Below, one piece after another: positions 1 to 5,891 of a stretch of DNA of 5,891 nt; the first letter of the stretch is position 1; each line of letters begins with the position of its first letter. Made by a program: the position numbers and the translations under genes. The stretch is from Candidatus Omnitrophota bacterium (lineage in GTDB: Bacteria; Omnitrophota; Gorgyraeia; B26-G9). The notes under the pieces are model-generated. The model had not been told where the DNA came from, ran no database searches, and worked only from the letters and a program-made list of their open reading frames with translations. The stretch covers positions 1 to 5,891 of the forward strand of contig JAQULA010000114.1 of the NCBI GenBank assembly GCA_028718845.1. The letters are read 5' to 3'.

Positions 1-1429
1 CGGCCATCCCCACCGTCGTATACCCGTTGGCGCTCGATCCACTTCGTATTTCTTCCAGGTAACTCTTTCCCTGGGTGTAGTCATCAAGAGTTTCCCCGGC
101 CATGCACGCTTTAGTCAGGTTATCCGAAGTCGAATTTTCATACGCGATCGTTTTAGCGATGAAATTGGACAATTCGGTCGTGGAGTCCACCGGAGCGCGG
201 CCGACATAAACCTCCGCCAGCAAATCGATGTCGGTCCCGCCGGAACCGTCGTTAGCTTCTCCGTAAACACCGTCGGCATCGCTGTCATAAGTCCCTCCCA
301 GGCAGGCATAATAGAGATCCGCGGCAATATCCGAATCCGTCTCTTCGGGAACGGACGGAACCGTGGCAAACAATCCCCGCGTCGGCACAATCGGGCTGGC
401 CTCACGTTCCCCGCTGGCGACCCCGCCGCTGTCGGTATCACCGTAATCGGCATCCCCGACTAAAAAAACATATTCCGTCCCGTTATTCGTATAATAATCG
501 GTAATAAAATTCCGGATTTTGGTCGCATTATCCGAGCTTCCGTCGGGACGCAACCCGGAATAAGTCGCATAAATCCAGGTCGTGGTCACGATCGCGGTCG
601 TTAACGTCGAATCCTGCGCAACCCGATGCGCGATCAATGTCGAAAGATTATTCGCGCCGGCATAACTTTCGAACGTCGAACTGGTGATGATCACATATTT
701 ATACGTCGGAGCCGCCGAAGCTATTGATACTCGCGGATACGATTCGGCGTTCGAAGGATTGTCGACAAAACTCTGCACTCTTTCCCGGTCCGATGCCAGT
801 CCGCGGTAAAGCGGGTCAGCGGATGATGATTGCGCGGTCTTAAGATTTACCAGCACATTCATCGTGTCATAATAAAACAACGCCCCGGATGCGGGGATAT
901 ATTCCACGGGATAAAGATTGAGAATAAGAATTTTATATCCGCACAGCGATTGCGTGGATACAACATCATAGAGTTTTCCGGGAAAAGGGGTGGAAGAAGC
1001 ATAGATTGCCGGGTCCGGGGCCGTAATACTTACCGGACCGGAGAAGTTCATACTAACCGGATGTTGCCCGGGTTCGATGGTAAAAGATCCGCTGATTTGC
1101 TTCTTGCTTGTCCATCCGATGCTGATATCATCGACATCCTGGCCGGAAGGGATCAGAAATTTCACCGTCCGCACCGGCAAAACCGGCTGTCCGGGAGCGC
1201 CGATATTGGACAACCCGTTTATTTCGACCCGGTCGAAATTATTTATCCCTTTTTTCATTACCACCGCTTTGACCTGAGCCGTAAGCGTGTTTGTCCGGAT
1301 TCGTAAAACATATGCGGCATCGTTGACCTGCGCCAGACCCTCGGGGGTTATTACCAGCACACTACAGCCCGCCAGCATCATCACCATCAGAACTATCCTG
1401 TTTTTCCATAACGGCTTATTGCCTGTCAT
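1..1429 (-). CDS. Gingipain-like family C25 cysteine peptidase precursor, C-terminus cut off by window edge
   Basis: Reading from ATG at 1429, the frame stays open for 476 codons to the window edge, so the 3' part is missing. Seen: a charged start followed by a hydrophobic export segment (about residues 11-27). Residues 40-200 resemble the gingipain propeptide domain (APGQPVLPVRTVKFLIPSG at 78-96, the usual 'G-x-P-x-LP ... PxG' pattern). A C25 catalytic-type domain starts near 244 (KYVIITSS), with the family's YVFLVGD core strand at 320-326, an Asp-rich segment (DSDADGVYGE, 382-391) and EVYVGRAP at 406-413. In characterised gingipains the catalytic His and Cys come after this VGR strand, so here they should lie beyond the left edge and cannot be checked. 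The family cleaves extracellular proteins after export. The start is supported by GGGAGG nine bases upstream, inside the secretin gene, which it overlaps by 14 bases. Family assignment is firm; activity and substrate specificity are unknown. Confidence 0.88.
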   Translation of the reverse strand, partial: MTGNKPLWKNRIVLMVMMLAGCSVLVITPEGLAQVNDAAYVLRIRTNTLTAQVKAVVMKKGINNFDRVEINGLSNIGAPGQPVLPVRTVKFLIPSGQDVDDISIGWTSKKQISGSFTIEPGQHPVSMNFSGPVSITAPDPAIYASSTPFPGKLYDVVSTQSLCGYKILILNLYPVEYIPASGALFYYDTMNVLVNLKTAQSSSADPLYRGLASDRERVQSFVDNPSNAESYPRVSIASAAPTYKYVIITSSTFESYAGANNLSTLIAHRVAQDSTLTTAIVTTTWIYATYSGLRPDGSSDNATKIRNFITDYYTNNGTEYVFLVGDADYGDTDSGGVASGEREASPIVPTRGLFATVPSVPEETDSDIAADLYYACLGGTYDSDADGVYGEANDGSGGTDIDLLAEVYVGRAPVDSTTELSNFIAKTIAYENSTSDNLTKACMAGETLDDYTQGKSYLEEIRSGSSANGYTTVGMA

Positions 1430-2939
1430 CCACTTTTCCCTCCCATTCCTGCCATTTACGCAGAGCTTCCTGCAACGCATCGTTCATCGCCTGGTTTCGA
1501 CCGCGCAGTTCTTCGATTTTTACTTCCTGTTTCAAAATATGCGGAGTAATAAAAACAATGATCTCTTTTTTCGTTTTTGTTTTCGCGGTACCACGGAACA
1601 TCAGTCCGAGCACCGGAATGCTTCCTAAAATCGGCACTTTGGTTACCACTTTTGTATCCGTATCTTTTATCAGTCCGCCAAGCACGATCGTTTTGCCGTC
1701 CTTAACCACCACGGTTGTATCCGCCTGAGTGGTATCCACGGCCAGGGAATTATTGACTTCCGTGACTCTGCGCGCCGAACTCACCTCCGGGTGAATTTTA
1801 AGGGTTACAAAATCATCCTCGCTGATTTTCGGAGTAACTTTCAATTTCACGCCCACATCGATAAACTTCGTTTCCTCGGTTTGGGTATTGGTTTCTTTAT
1901 CGATATAAGTTATCAGGTACGGTTCGGAACTTCCCACCAGGATGTTGGCTTCATTATTGTCGACCACAACAATCCGGGGATTAGAAAGGACATTCGTATT
2001 GGTCGAGCTTTCCAGCGCCTGGATGGTAACCTGGTACTGGTCTGCGGTCAACGTACCTATTTTCAGAATCCCGCCGTTACTGATATTCGCCGGCAGGGTT
2101 GCCGTCGCATCGACCGCGTTCTTGCCGGTAGTGCTTAAATATTCCCAGTTCACGCCCAGACCCTGCGTTTTATCCAGCGAAACCTCCATTATTTTCGCTT
2201 CGATTAAAACCTGTGCCGAACGCCGGTCCCAGCTGGTAATCATCTGGTCGATTTTTTGGATCGTTTCCGGCATCGCGCGCACTACCAGCGTATTCGTGCG
2301 TTCATCGACAAAAACATCTCCTTCGCCCTTGGGAATGATCTCCAAAAGTTTTGTCTGGATATCTTTGGCCGTCCCGTAATTGAGGGTATAGATCCGGGTG
2401 GTTATGGCGCGGTCAAGCACTTTGATCGCCCTTTCCATATCGATGACCGCATCCTCGGTATCGGTAACCACCACCTGGTTGGAAATCGTATTGACTTCCA
2501 CCCGGCCCCGCGACGATTTTATGGAATTCAACACCTGACGCATGTCCGTGGCCTTGATATTGTTCAGCAAAAAAACCCGGCTTACCAGCCGTTCGGTTTG
2601 CTCCTGCTGCAGCACGTCCTGCTGGGTATAAACCTTGATTATTCCGTTCTCTTTTTTATAAGTAAAATTATTCGCGTCCAGGATCGCGTTTAAGGCCTGA
2701 TCAACGGTGACATCCAGCAGTTTGGCCGTTACCCGGCCCTGGACATTCCGGCTGGCAACGATATTAACCTGCCCCTGTTCCGCCAATAACCGCAGCACGT
2801 CGGTAATACTCATGTTTTTAACATCGAGATTAATCCGCAGCGCCTCGGCTTCCTGCGCGCCGGATAACCCGCAAAGCACCGAAAGCATGATACCGCCGAT
2901 TACCATCACTGTTAGGATTCTGCGTCGAATAATTTTCAT
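1416..2939 (-). CDS. Outer-membrane secretin, GspD/PilQ family (compact form)
   Basis: A 507-residue secretin, the subunit of the multimeric outer-membrane channel of type II secretion and type IV pilus machines. Seen: a signal peptide (KIIRRR, a hydrophobic core at 8-24, probable cleavage after SGA at 26-28); an STN/N0-like domain at about 35-105 (LRINLDVKNMSITDVLRLLA); two Secretin_N-type repeats at about 118-180 and 181-240 (VDERTNTLVVRAMP); and the secretin core at about 243-470. The core holds VLSNPRIVVVDNNEA (317-331), the family signature VPILGSIPVLGLMFRG (435-450) and the terminal strand IVFITPHIL (461-469). A charged helical tail follows (471-507). It is shorter than typical GspD or PilQ and has no AMIN domains. 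The ATG overlaps the GspC-like stop as ATGA, so translation is probably coupled. The family is certain; whether this is a pilus, a secretion or a mixed machine is not resolved by sequence. Confidence 0.95.
   Translation of the reverse strand: MKIIRRRILTVMVIGGIMLSVLCGLSGAQEAEALRINLDVKNMSITDVLRLLAEQGQVNIVASRNVQGRVTAKLLDVTVDQALNAILDANNFTYKKENGIIKVYTQQDVLQQEQTERLVSRVFLLNNIKATDMRQVLNSIKSSRGRVEVNTISNQVVVTDTEDAVIDMERAIKVLDRAITTRIYTLNYGTAKDIQTKLLEIIPKGEGDVFVDERTNTLVVRAMPETIQKIDQMITSWDRRSAQVLIEAKIMEVSLDKTQGLGVNWEYLSTTGKNAVDATATLPANISNGGILKIGTLTADQYQVTIQALESSTNTNVLSNPRIVVVDNNEANILVGSSEPYLITYIDKETNTQTEETKFIDVGVKLKVTPKISEDDFVTLKIHPEVSSARRVTEVNNSLAVDTTQADTTVVVKDGKTIVLGGLIKDTDTKVVTKVPILGSIPVLGLMFRGTAKTKTKKEIIVFITPHILKQEVKIEELRGRNQAMNDALQEALRKWQEWEGKVDDRQ
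1439..1444 (-). promoter_or_regulatory. Ribosome binding site for the C25 peptidase gene
   Basis: GGGAGG on the minus strand, with nine bases between the GGGAGGG run and the ATG at 1429. It sits inside the last codons of the secretin gene and is the strongest Shine-Dalgarno match in the window. It decides the peptidase start and suggests efficient translation coupled to the secretin. Confidence 0.7.
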
Positions 2940-3433
2940 AACCTCAACTCAAAGGTCTCTCCATTACGTTCCAGCACAACCTTATCGGAAAAAATTTCTT
3001 TTACCAGTATACCGTTTACCGATTCCCCGGCATAACAATAATACGACTGGTCGGTTTTTATCTCGCTGATAATCGCCTGCAGCCCCCGCGCGCCCGAAAC
3101 TATTCCCTGCAATTGCAAATCACTCGCCTGCAGACCGGAATCCACCGTCACCGTGTCCGGAGCCTTGATTCCGGACTGGGCCGCGAACAAACCACTCCGG
3201 CTCAAAATCCGGTCGTAAAACTGCACCGATTTTTTCATGAACTTGATTTCCGGTACCGCCCCCATGATTTCCTTCGAAAACGAAACCGTATCCGCCGAAC
3301 GGCCGGCTCCGAACCGCACCGATACCCACAAGATGACCGCCGCGATAACCGCGACAATCAACAGCACGCTATTTAAATAATCGATTACTCCCAGCCGTTG
3401 TTTATACAAAAACATACTCTTGATTTCTTTCAT
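2936..3433 (-). CDS. GspC/PilP-like inner-membrane protein with HR domain
   Basis: A 165-residue protein with a short cytoplasmic N-terminus, one transmembrane helix (about 20-39, LNSVLLIVAVIAAVILWVSV), a linker containing ILSRSGLFA (76-84, like the 'RNLF' segment of GspC and PilP), and a C-terminal HR/PDZ-less domain at about 104-165. That domain shows the family pattern DLQLQGIVSG, then AIISE, YAGESVNGILV and KVVLERNGETFELRL. In type II secretion GspC links the inner-membrane platform to the N0 domain of the secretin; PilP does the same in pili but is usually a lipoprotein, and this one is membrane-anchored as GspC is. I chose the ATG at 3433 because AAGGGG lies seven bases upstream; a GTG at 3460 would add nine residues and overlap the upstream gene. 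It starts four bases after the PilO-like gene, and its TGA overlaps the secretin start. Confidence 0.85.
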   Translation of the reverse strand: MKEIKSMFLYKQRLGVIDYLNSVLLIVAVIAAVILWVSVRFGAGRSADTVSFSKEIMGAVPEIKFMKKSVQFYDRILSRSGLFAAQSGIKAPDTVTVDSGLQASDLQLQGIVSGARGLQAIISEIKTDQSYYCYAGESVNGILVKEIFSDKVVLERNGETFELRL

Positions 3434-3437
3434 CCAA

Positions 3438-3965
3438 TTACCCCTTGGCCAATGCCACACTCAAAAGCATTTGCACCTTAAGCGGCTCATTCTGGGCCTG
3501 GGCATTAATCTGGGTATATTTCAAGCTGAACAAATAGGGAGAATTATCCAAATCGTACAAAAACCGCCCGAAGCCGCGCAAATCCCCTTCGGTTTCCAGC
3601 TTTACGTCAAACGCCCCGGTATCACTCTCGTCCGGTCCGGAAAGCGGCTTAATGTTAATCACATTTAATCCGGCGGTCCCGGCCTTGCTTTTAATTTCCT
3701 GAAGAATGTTCGTGGATATTTCCGACACGTTTTGAGCGTCCGCCAGGAATTTTTTCTGCAGCAGCGAAAATTCCTTTTCCACGGTTTCTTTCCGCCCCAA
3801 AATCGTCTGGATTTTCCAAAGCGCCTCTTCCTGGCTGCGGACCCGCTCCCGGACCTGGGCATAAAGCGGATATACGTACCGGGAAAATCCCAGTATAGCC
3901 GCGGCCGCGACCCCCAGCAGCACATAGCCCCCGGCCAACACCAGTTTCCGCTGTTTTATTCCCAT
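3438..3965 (-). CDS. PilO/GspM-like inner-membrane assembly protein
   Basis: A 175-residue bitopic protein. Seen: a basic start (GIKQRK), one transmembrane helix at about 8-27 rich in Ala and Leu, a charged helical/coiled-coil stretch at about 34-75 (with KIQTILGRKETVEKEFSLLQ), and a C-terminal alpha/beta domain at about 79-172 with the PilO-type pattern FDVKLETEGDLRGFGRFLYD followed by the beta strand LKVQMLLSVAL. In type IV pili PilO pairs with PilN to form the periplasmic cradle linking PilM to PilP and the secretin; GspM has a related fold. No PilM or PilN gene lies next to it in this window. Its ATG overlaps the end of the hydrolase gene by ten bases, with a weak AGGG about 11 bases upstream, so it probably depends on coupled translation. 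It is directly followed by the GspC-like gene and the secretin, which supports the assignment more strongly than sequence alone. Confidence 0.85.
   Translation of the reverse strand: MGIKQRKLVLAGGYVLLGVAAAAILGFSRYVYPLYAQVRERVRSQEEALWKIQTILGRKETVEKEFSLLQKKFLADAQNVSEISTNILQEIKSKAGTAGLNVINIKPLSGPDESDTGAFDVKLETEGDLRGFGRFLYDLDNSPYLFSLKYTQINAQAQNEPLKVQMLLSVALAKG
3441..3446 (-). promoter_or_regulatory. Ribosome binding site that decides the GspC-like start
   Basis: AAGGGG on the minus strand, seven bases before the ATG at 3433 and directly before the TAA of the PilO-like gene. It favours the 165-residue form over the longer form starting at GTG 3460. Confidence 0.6.
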
Positions 3966-4579
3966 AGCCGCTCATTCCCTTTTTTTTCGTCGCCGATCGT
4001 AGTCGGCATCCCGTGCCCGGGAAAAACCTTTACCGCATCATCAAGCACCAGCAAATGTTTCTTGATCGAGTCAATCAAAGCTTTGTATGAGCCTCCCGGT
4101 AGATCCGTTCTTCCGATCCCTCCGCAAAACAAGGTATCCCCGCTAAGCACAATCCCGTCGATCAAAAGGCATATCCCCCCGGCGGTATGCCCGGGCGTAT
4201 GCTTTATCACCGCAGTCATCCCGCCGATCTCCAGGGTATCGTTATGCCCGAGAAAACGCACCGGACAATTGACACTTTGCTGCGCGCCGAATAGTCCCGA
4301 CATATTCATCCGGCTATCGGTAAGCATCTCCGCGTCGGCCTGATGCACATACACCGGAACGGTGAACTCAGGAACCGCCCCGATATGATCAAAATGCCCG
4401 TGCGTAAGCACTACCGCGGTTTCCCGTAATCCCTCTTTAAGTAATACCGCTTTAATTTTCCGCCCGTCCGCTCCGGGGTCAACCACGATCGCGGCCCGCG
4501 TATGTTTATCGGCGACGATATAACAATTCGCCTGTAAAGCACCGACTACGACCGTTCGTAACACTATTGTTTTATCCAC
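3956..4579 (-). CDS. Metallo-beta-lactamase-fold hydrolase, glyoxalase II-like
   Basis: A 207-residue cytoplasmic enzyme, the usual length for small stand-alone members of this family. All metal ligands are visible: THGHFDH (H60, H62, D64, H65), H131 in HTPGHT, D148 in SGDTLF, and H189 in FPGHG. The segment FCGGIGRTDLPGGS (151-164) and the opening VVVGALQANCYIV (10-22) are typical of the hydroxyacylglutathione-hydrolase-like branch, which hydrolyses thioesters such as S-lactoylglutathione; the true substrate here is unknown. The start is ambiguous: GTG at 4579 overlaps the upstream gene by 16 bases, while GTG at 4564 forms TAGTG with the upstream stop and would give a protein five residues shorter, starting MLRTVVVG. 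Neither has a clear Shine-Dalgarno. The enzyme has no obvious role in secretion and may be just an operon passenger. A run of eight A in the coding strand (3980-3987) falls in the DEKKGNE codons near the 3' end. Confidence 0.9.
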   Translation of the reverse strand: MDKTIVLRTVVVGALQANCYIVADKHTRAAIVVDPGADGRKIKAVLLKEGLRETAVVLTHGHFDHIGAVPEFTVPVYVHQADAEMLTDSRMNMSGLFGAQQSVNCPVRFLGHNDTLEIGGMTAVIKHTPGHTAGGICLLIDGIVLSGDTLFCGGIGRTDLPGGSYKALIDSIKKHLLVLDDAVKVFPGHGMPTTIGDEKKGNERLWE

Positions 4580-5049
4580 GCGGCCACATCTTTATAACGC
4601 AATTCTTTCGCTACCACCGCGGTAATTTGCTTCAAGTCCGAATCAATTTCCCGCTGTTGCCGGGAAGTCAGGTTTTTCTGTTTCAAAGAGACCAACAGCG
4701 GTTCGATTTTTTCTTTCAGTCCGGAAAAAACCGCCTGGTGTTCCGTACGCACCACCTTTTCCTGAAGCTGAACATATCTATAGGCATTATGCACCATCCG
4801 GTAAGCCCATTGCCGGTCCCCGGGTATCGCCCGCCGGGCTTCTTCAAGTGAAGTCACGATAAGTAAATGATACTGCTGATAAAGTTCGGGATTGGATTTT
4901 ATCGGGGTAACGGTTTCTTCGTACTGCAAAACCGGTTCGGTAGGTCCATGTGGAGTGTTGACTTTGTTCTCAGAAGGCACTCCGCTGACAAAACCGCATA
5001 ACGATAATGCCGCGCTTACAAGTCCCAAAGCAAAAAATATTTTTTTCAT
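4564..5049 (-). CDS. Unrecognised exported, helix-rich protein
   Basis: I do not recognise a family. The 161-residue product starts with a clear signal peptide (MKKIFFALGL, hydrophobic to about residue 21, probable cleavage near VSG at 21-23). The single Cys of that segment (C18) lacks a lipobox, so a soluble periplasmic protein is more likely than a lipoprotein. After a Pro-rich linker (25-55) the mature part looks almost wholly helical and charged: LLIVTSLEEARRAIPGD (62-78), WAYRMVHNAYRYVQLQEKVV (81-100), then a long amphipathic stretch to the end (LKEKIEPLLVSLKQK, 111-125). Its ATG overlaps the stop of the phosphoesterase gene as ATGA, with AAGGA only two bases upstream, and its TAG abuts or overlaps the hydrolase start. 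Position suggests an accessory role for the downstream envelope machine (for example a pilotin-like or scaffolding factor), but that is a guess from context only. Confidence 0.75.
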   Translation of the reverse strand: MKKIFFALGLVSAALSLCGFVSGVPSENKVNTPHGPTEPVLQYEETVTPIKSNPELYQQYHLLIVTSLEEARRAIPGDRQWAYRMVHNAYRYVQLQEKVVRTEHQAVFSGLKEKIEPLLVSLKQKNLTSRQQREIDSDLKQITAVVAKELRYKDVAAWIKQ

Positions 5050-5771
5050 CGTCCTTGACTCAGCCTTGTCGCCAAAAATTCGGGAAGCTCAGCTTTCCTT
5101 ATTTTATTCTGAGCACTGACAACATTATAACTAATTCGCTTGATTTGAACAAGCATTTTTTTTGAATCAAAAACAACATAAGCCGCCTGGGGAGAACCGT
5201 CCCGCGGCTGCCCGACGCTGCCGACATTGCAAAGATATAACCCCTGCGGATCGATCCGAAAACCGGATTCTGAACACAACCGCACTTTTCCGTCCTTGAA
5301 CACAAAACTCCTCGGAATATGGGTATGAACGACAAAGCATATCCGGCGTTTGACCACTGAAAACGCCTTTAAAACCTCATCATTAAGCGAAAGATAATTG
5401 AACCGTTCCGGGTCCGCCGGAGAGGAATGCGCCAGAGTGAAAAATTTTTCATGATGCTGTAAGGGCAGATTTTTTAAAAAATCTTTTTCAAAATCATTTA
5501 AAATATCTTTTGTCCAAAGCAGGGATTGTGCGGCCGACTTGTTAAAATACCTCAAATCGAATTTATCCGCCACAGCCCAGTCGTGATTGCCGGCCACGGT
5601 AATTGCGTTCAACTCCCGGACCATTGCTATACATTGACGCGGGTCCGCTCCATATCCGACAATATCGCCGAGGCAAAAAAATTTATCGATGGAATCGAGC
5701 CTTCCGGCGGCAAGCACTGCCTGAAATGCCTCCAGGTTGCCATGAATATCGGAAAAAATCCCATAACGCAT
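5046..5771 (-). CDS. Calcineurin-like metallophosphoesterase (YfcE/MJ0936-type)
   Basis: A 241-residue cytoplasmic enzyme of the calcineurin-like fold with a two-metal site that hydrolyses phosphomono- or phosphodiesters. Motifs, numbered from ATG 5771: SDIHGN (D8, H10), GDIVGYG (D36), GNHDWA (N62, H63), AHSSP (H115) and VHTHIP (H149, H151), followed by NVGSVGQPRDG (182-192), which is characteristic of the small bacterial/archaeal phosphodiesterase branch. The usual Gly before the HTH metal ligands is Val (VVHTH), while the ligand residues are kept. I prefer ATG 5771 because GGGGG lies six bases upstream; a GTG at 5774 would add one Met. The start overlaps an upstream in-frame TGA as TGATG, and the gene's own TGA overlaps the next start as ATGA. 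Substrate cannot be told from sequence, and a link to secretion is not evident beyond co-transcription. Confidence 0.92.
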   Translation of the reverse strand: MRYGIFSDIHGNLEAFQAVLAAGRLDSIDKFFCLGDIVGYGADPRQCIAMVRELNAITVAGNHDWAVADKFDLRYFNKSAAQSLLWTKDILNDFEKDFLKNLPLQHHEKFFTLAHSSPADPERFNYLSLNDEVLKAFSVVKRRICFVVHTHIPRSFVFKDGKVRLCSESGFRIDPQGLYLCNVGSVGQPRDGSPQAAYVVFDSKKMLVQIKRISYNVVSAQNKIRKAELPEFLATRLSQGR

Positions 5772-5866
5772 CACGCACCCCCGCGATACTCAAACCCGGC
5801 GTCATCGCCGATAAATGCGGCCGGAATCAGGTTTCGCGCGCACTCACCCAAGGTAACCGCCGGATA
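5771..5866 (-). other. Open 31-codon stretch in frame after TAG, ending in TGATG at the phosphoesterase start
   Basis: Directly after the TAG, the same frame stays open for 31 codons with protein-like content (PAVTLGECARNLIPAAFIG, then DDAGFEYRGGA) and ends in a TGA whose A is the first base of the phosphoesterase ATG. This could be ordinary spacer, a decayed C-terminus left by a nonsense mutation, or a readthrough extension. No good start codon with a ribosome binding site precedes it, so it is not called as a gene. No terminator hairpin or clear promoter is visible here. Confidence 0.3.
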
Positions 5867-5891
5867 CTAGTATTTGATCACAAAATCATCG
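5867..5891 (-). CDS. Last codons of an upstream gene (possible), ending in TAG
   Basis: At the right edge one minus-strand frame reads D-D-F-V-I-K-Y and then TAG (5869-5867). The other two minus frames hit TGA within the first few codons. If a gene enters from the right on this strand, as the operon layout suggests, this is its only possible frame. Eight codons including the stop are too few to assign a family. TAG is used as a normal stop elsewhere in this operon (4564-4566). Confidence 0.4.

Noticed and set aside
115..453. 112-codon minus-strand open frame near the left end
   Set aside because: It lies out of frame inside the C25 peptidase gene, is rich in Arg and Pro as shadow frames are, and has no family-like motif. 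The overlapping frame with gingipain motifs explains the region.
1221..1239. Perfect inverted repeat with 9-base arms (ATTTCGACC / GGTCGAAAT) around one central base
   Set aside because: It sits inside the peptidase coding region at the codons for NFDRVEI. A one-base centre cannot form a good hairpin loop, and there is only one copy and no promoter nearby, so it is most likely chance.
830..1628. Plus-strand open frames opposite the peptidase and the secretin end
   Set aside because: They are antisense shadows of conserved minus-strand genes, with no ribosome binding sites or recognisable domains.
2868..2939. Secretin as a lipoprotein through Cys23
   Set aside because: The residues before the Cys are S-V-L, with Leu at the position that needs Gly, Ala or Ser. 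A normal signal peptidase I site (SGA-Q) follows directly.
3665..4343. Alternative frames overlapping the PilO-like and hydrolase genes on both strands
   Set aside because: They compete with frames that carry the PilO-like architecture and a complete set of metallo-beta-lactamase ligands, and their own translations are low-complexity and Arg/Pro-rich.
5157..5164. Run of eight T as a possible terminator
   Set aside because: It lies inside the phosphoesterase coding region (codons for Ser-Lys-Lys-Met on the minus strand) without a GC-rich hairpin beside it, and it reads as A in the direction of transcription.
1..5891. CRISPR array, tRNA/rRNA, insertion sequence or phage attachment site
   Set aside because: I read through for spaced direct repeats, transposase motifs and structural RNA hallmarks and found none. 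The window is almost fully covered by overlapping protein genes.

Overview
The window comes from a diderm (Gram-negative-type) bacterium: it encodes an outer-membrane secretin with its inner-membrane partner proteins and two or three exported proteins. The gene mix and the moderate base composition with many C/G third positions would fit a candidate phylum such as Omnitrophota or another PVC/environmental lineage. That placement is a low-confidence inference, since no taxonomic marker is present.

Every gene I can support lies on the minus strand, and the genes form one very tight, operon-like run read from right to left. In order of transcription they are: (1) a fragment at the right edge (5867-5891) that ends in TAG, followed by an in-frame open stretch up to the next gene; (2) a calcineurin-like metallophosphoesterase (about 5046-5771); (3) an unrecognised exported helical protein (4564-5049); (4) a metallo-beta-lactamase-fold hydrolase of the glyoxalase II type (3956-4579); (5) a PilO/GspM-like inner-membrane protein (3438-3965); (6) a GspC/PilP-like inner-membrane protein with a C-terminal HR domain (2936-3433); (7) a compact GspD/PilQ secretin (1416-2939); and (8) a gingipain-like family C25 cysteine peptidase precursor, cut by the left edge of the window (1-1429). 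The peptidase has no stop inside the window, but its frame is open for 476 codons.

Genes 5 to 7 form the core of a type IV pilus/type II secretion envelope machine: PilO-like alignment protein, GspC-like coupler and secretin channel. The peptidase overlaps the secretin by 14 bases and carries an export signal plus a propeptide-like region, so it is an attractive candidate substrate of this machine. The two small hydrolases look like housekeeping or regulatory enzymes carried in the same transcript. The small exported helical protein could be an accessory factor, but its sequence does not say which.

No intergenic gap exceeds about 95 bases. I see no promoter, terminator, RNA gene, CRISPR array, insertion sequence or attachment site, so the transcription start must lie to the right of the window and the end to its left.
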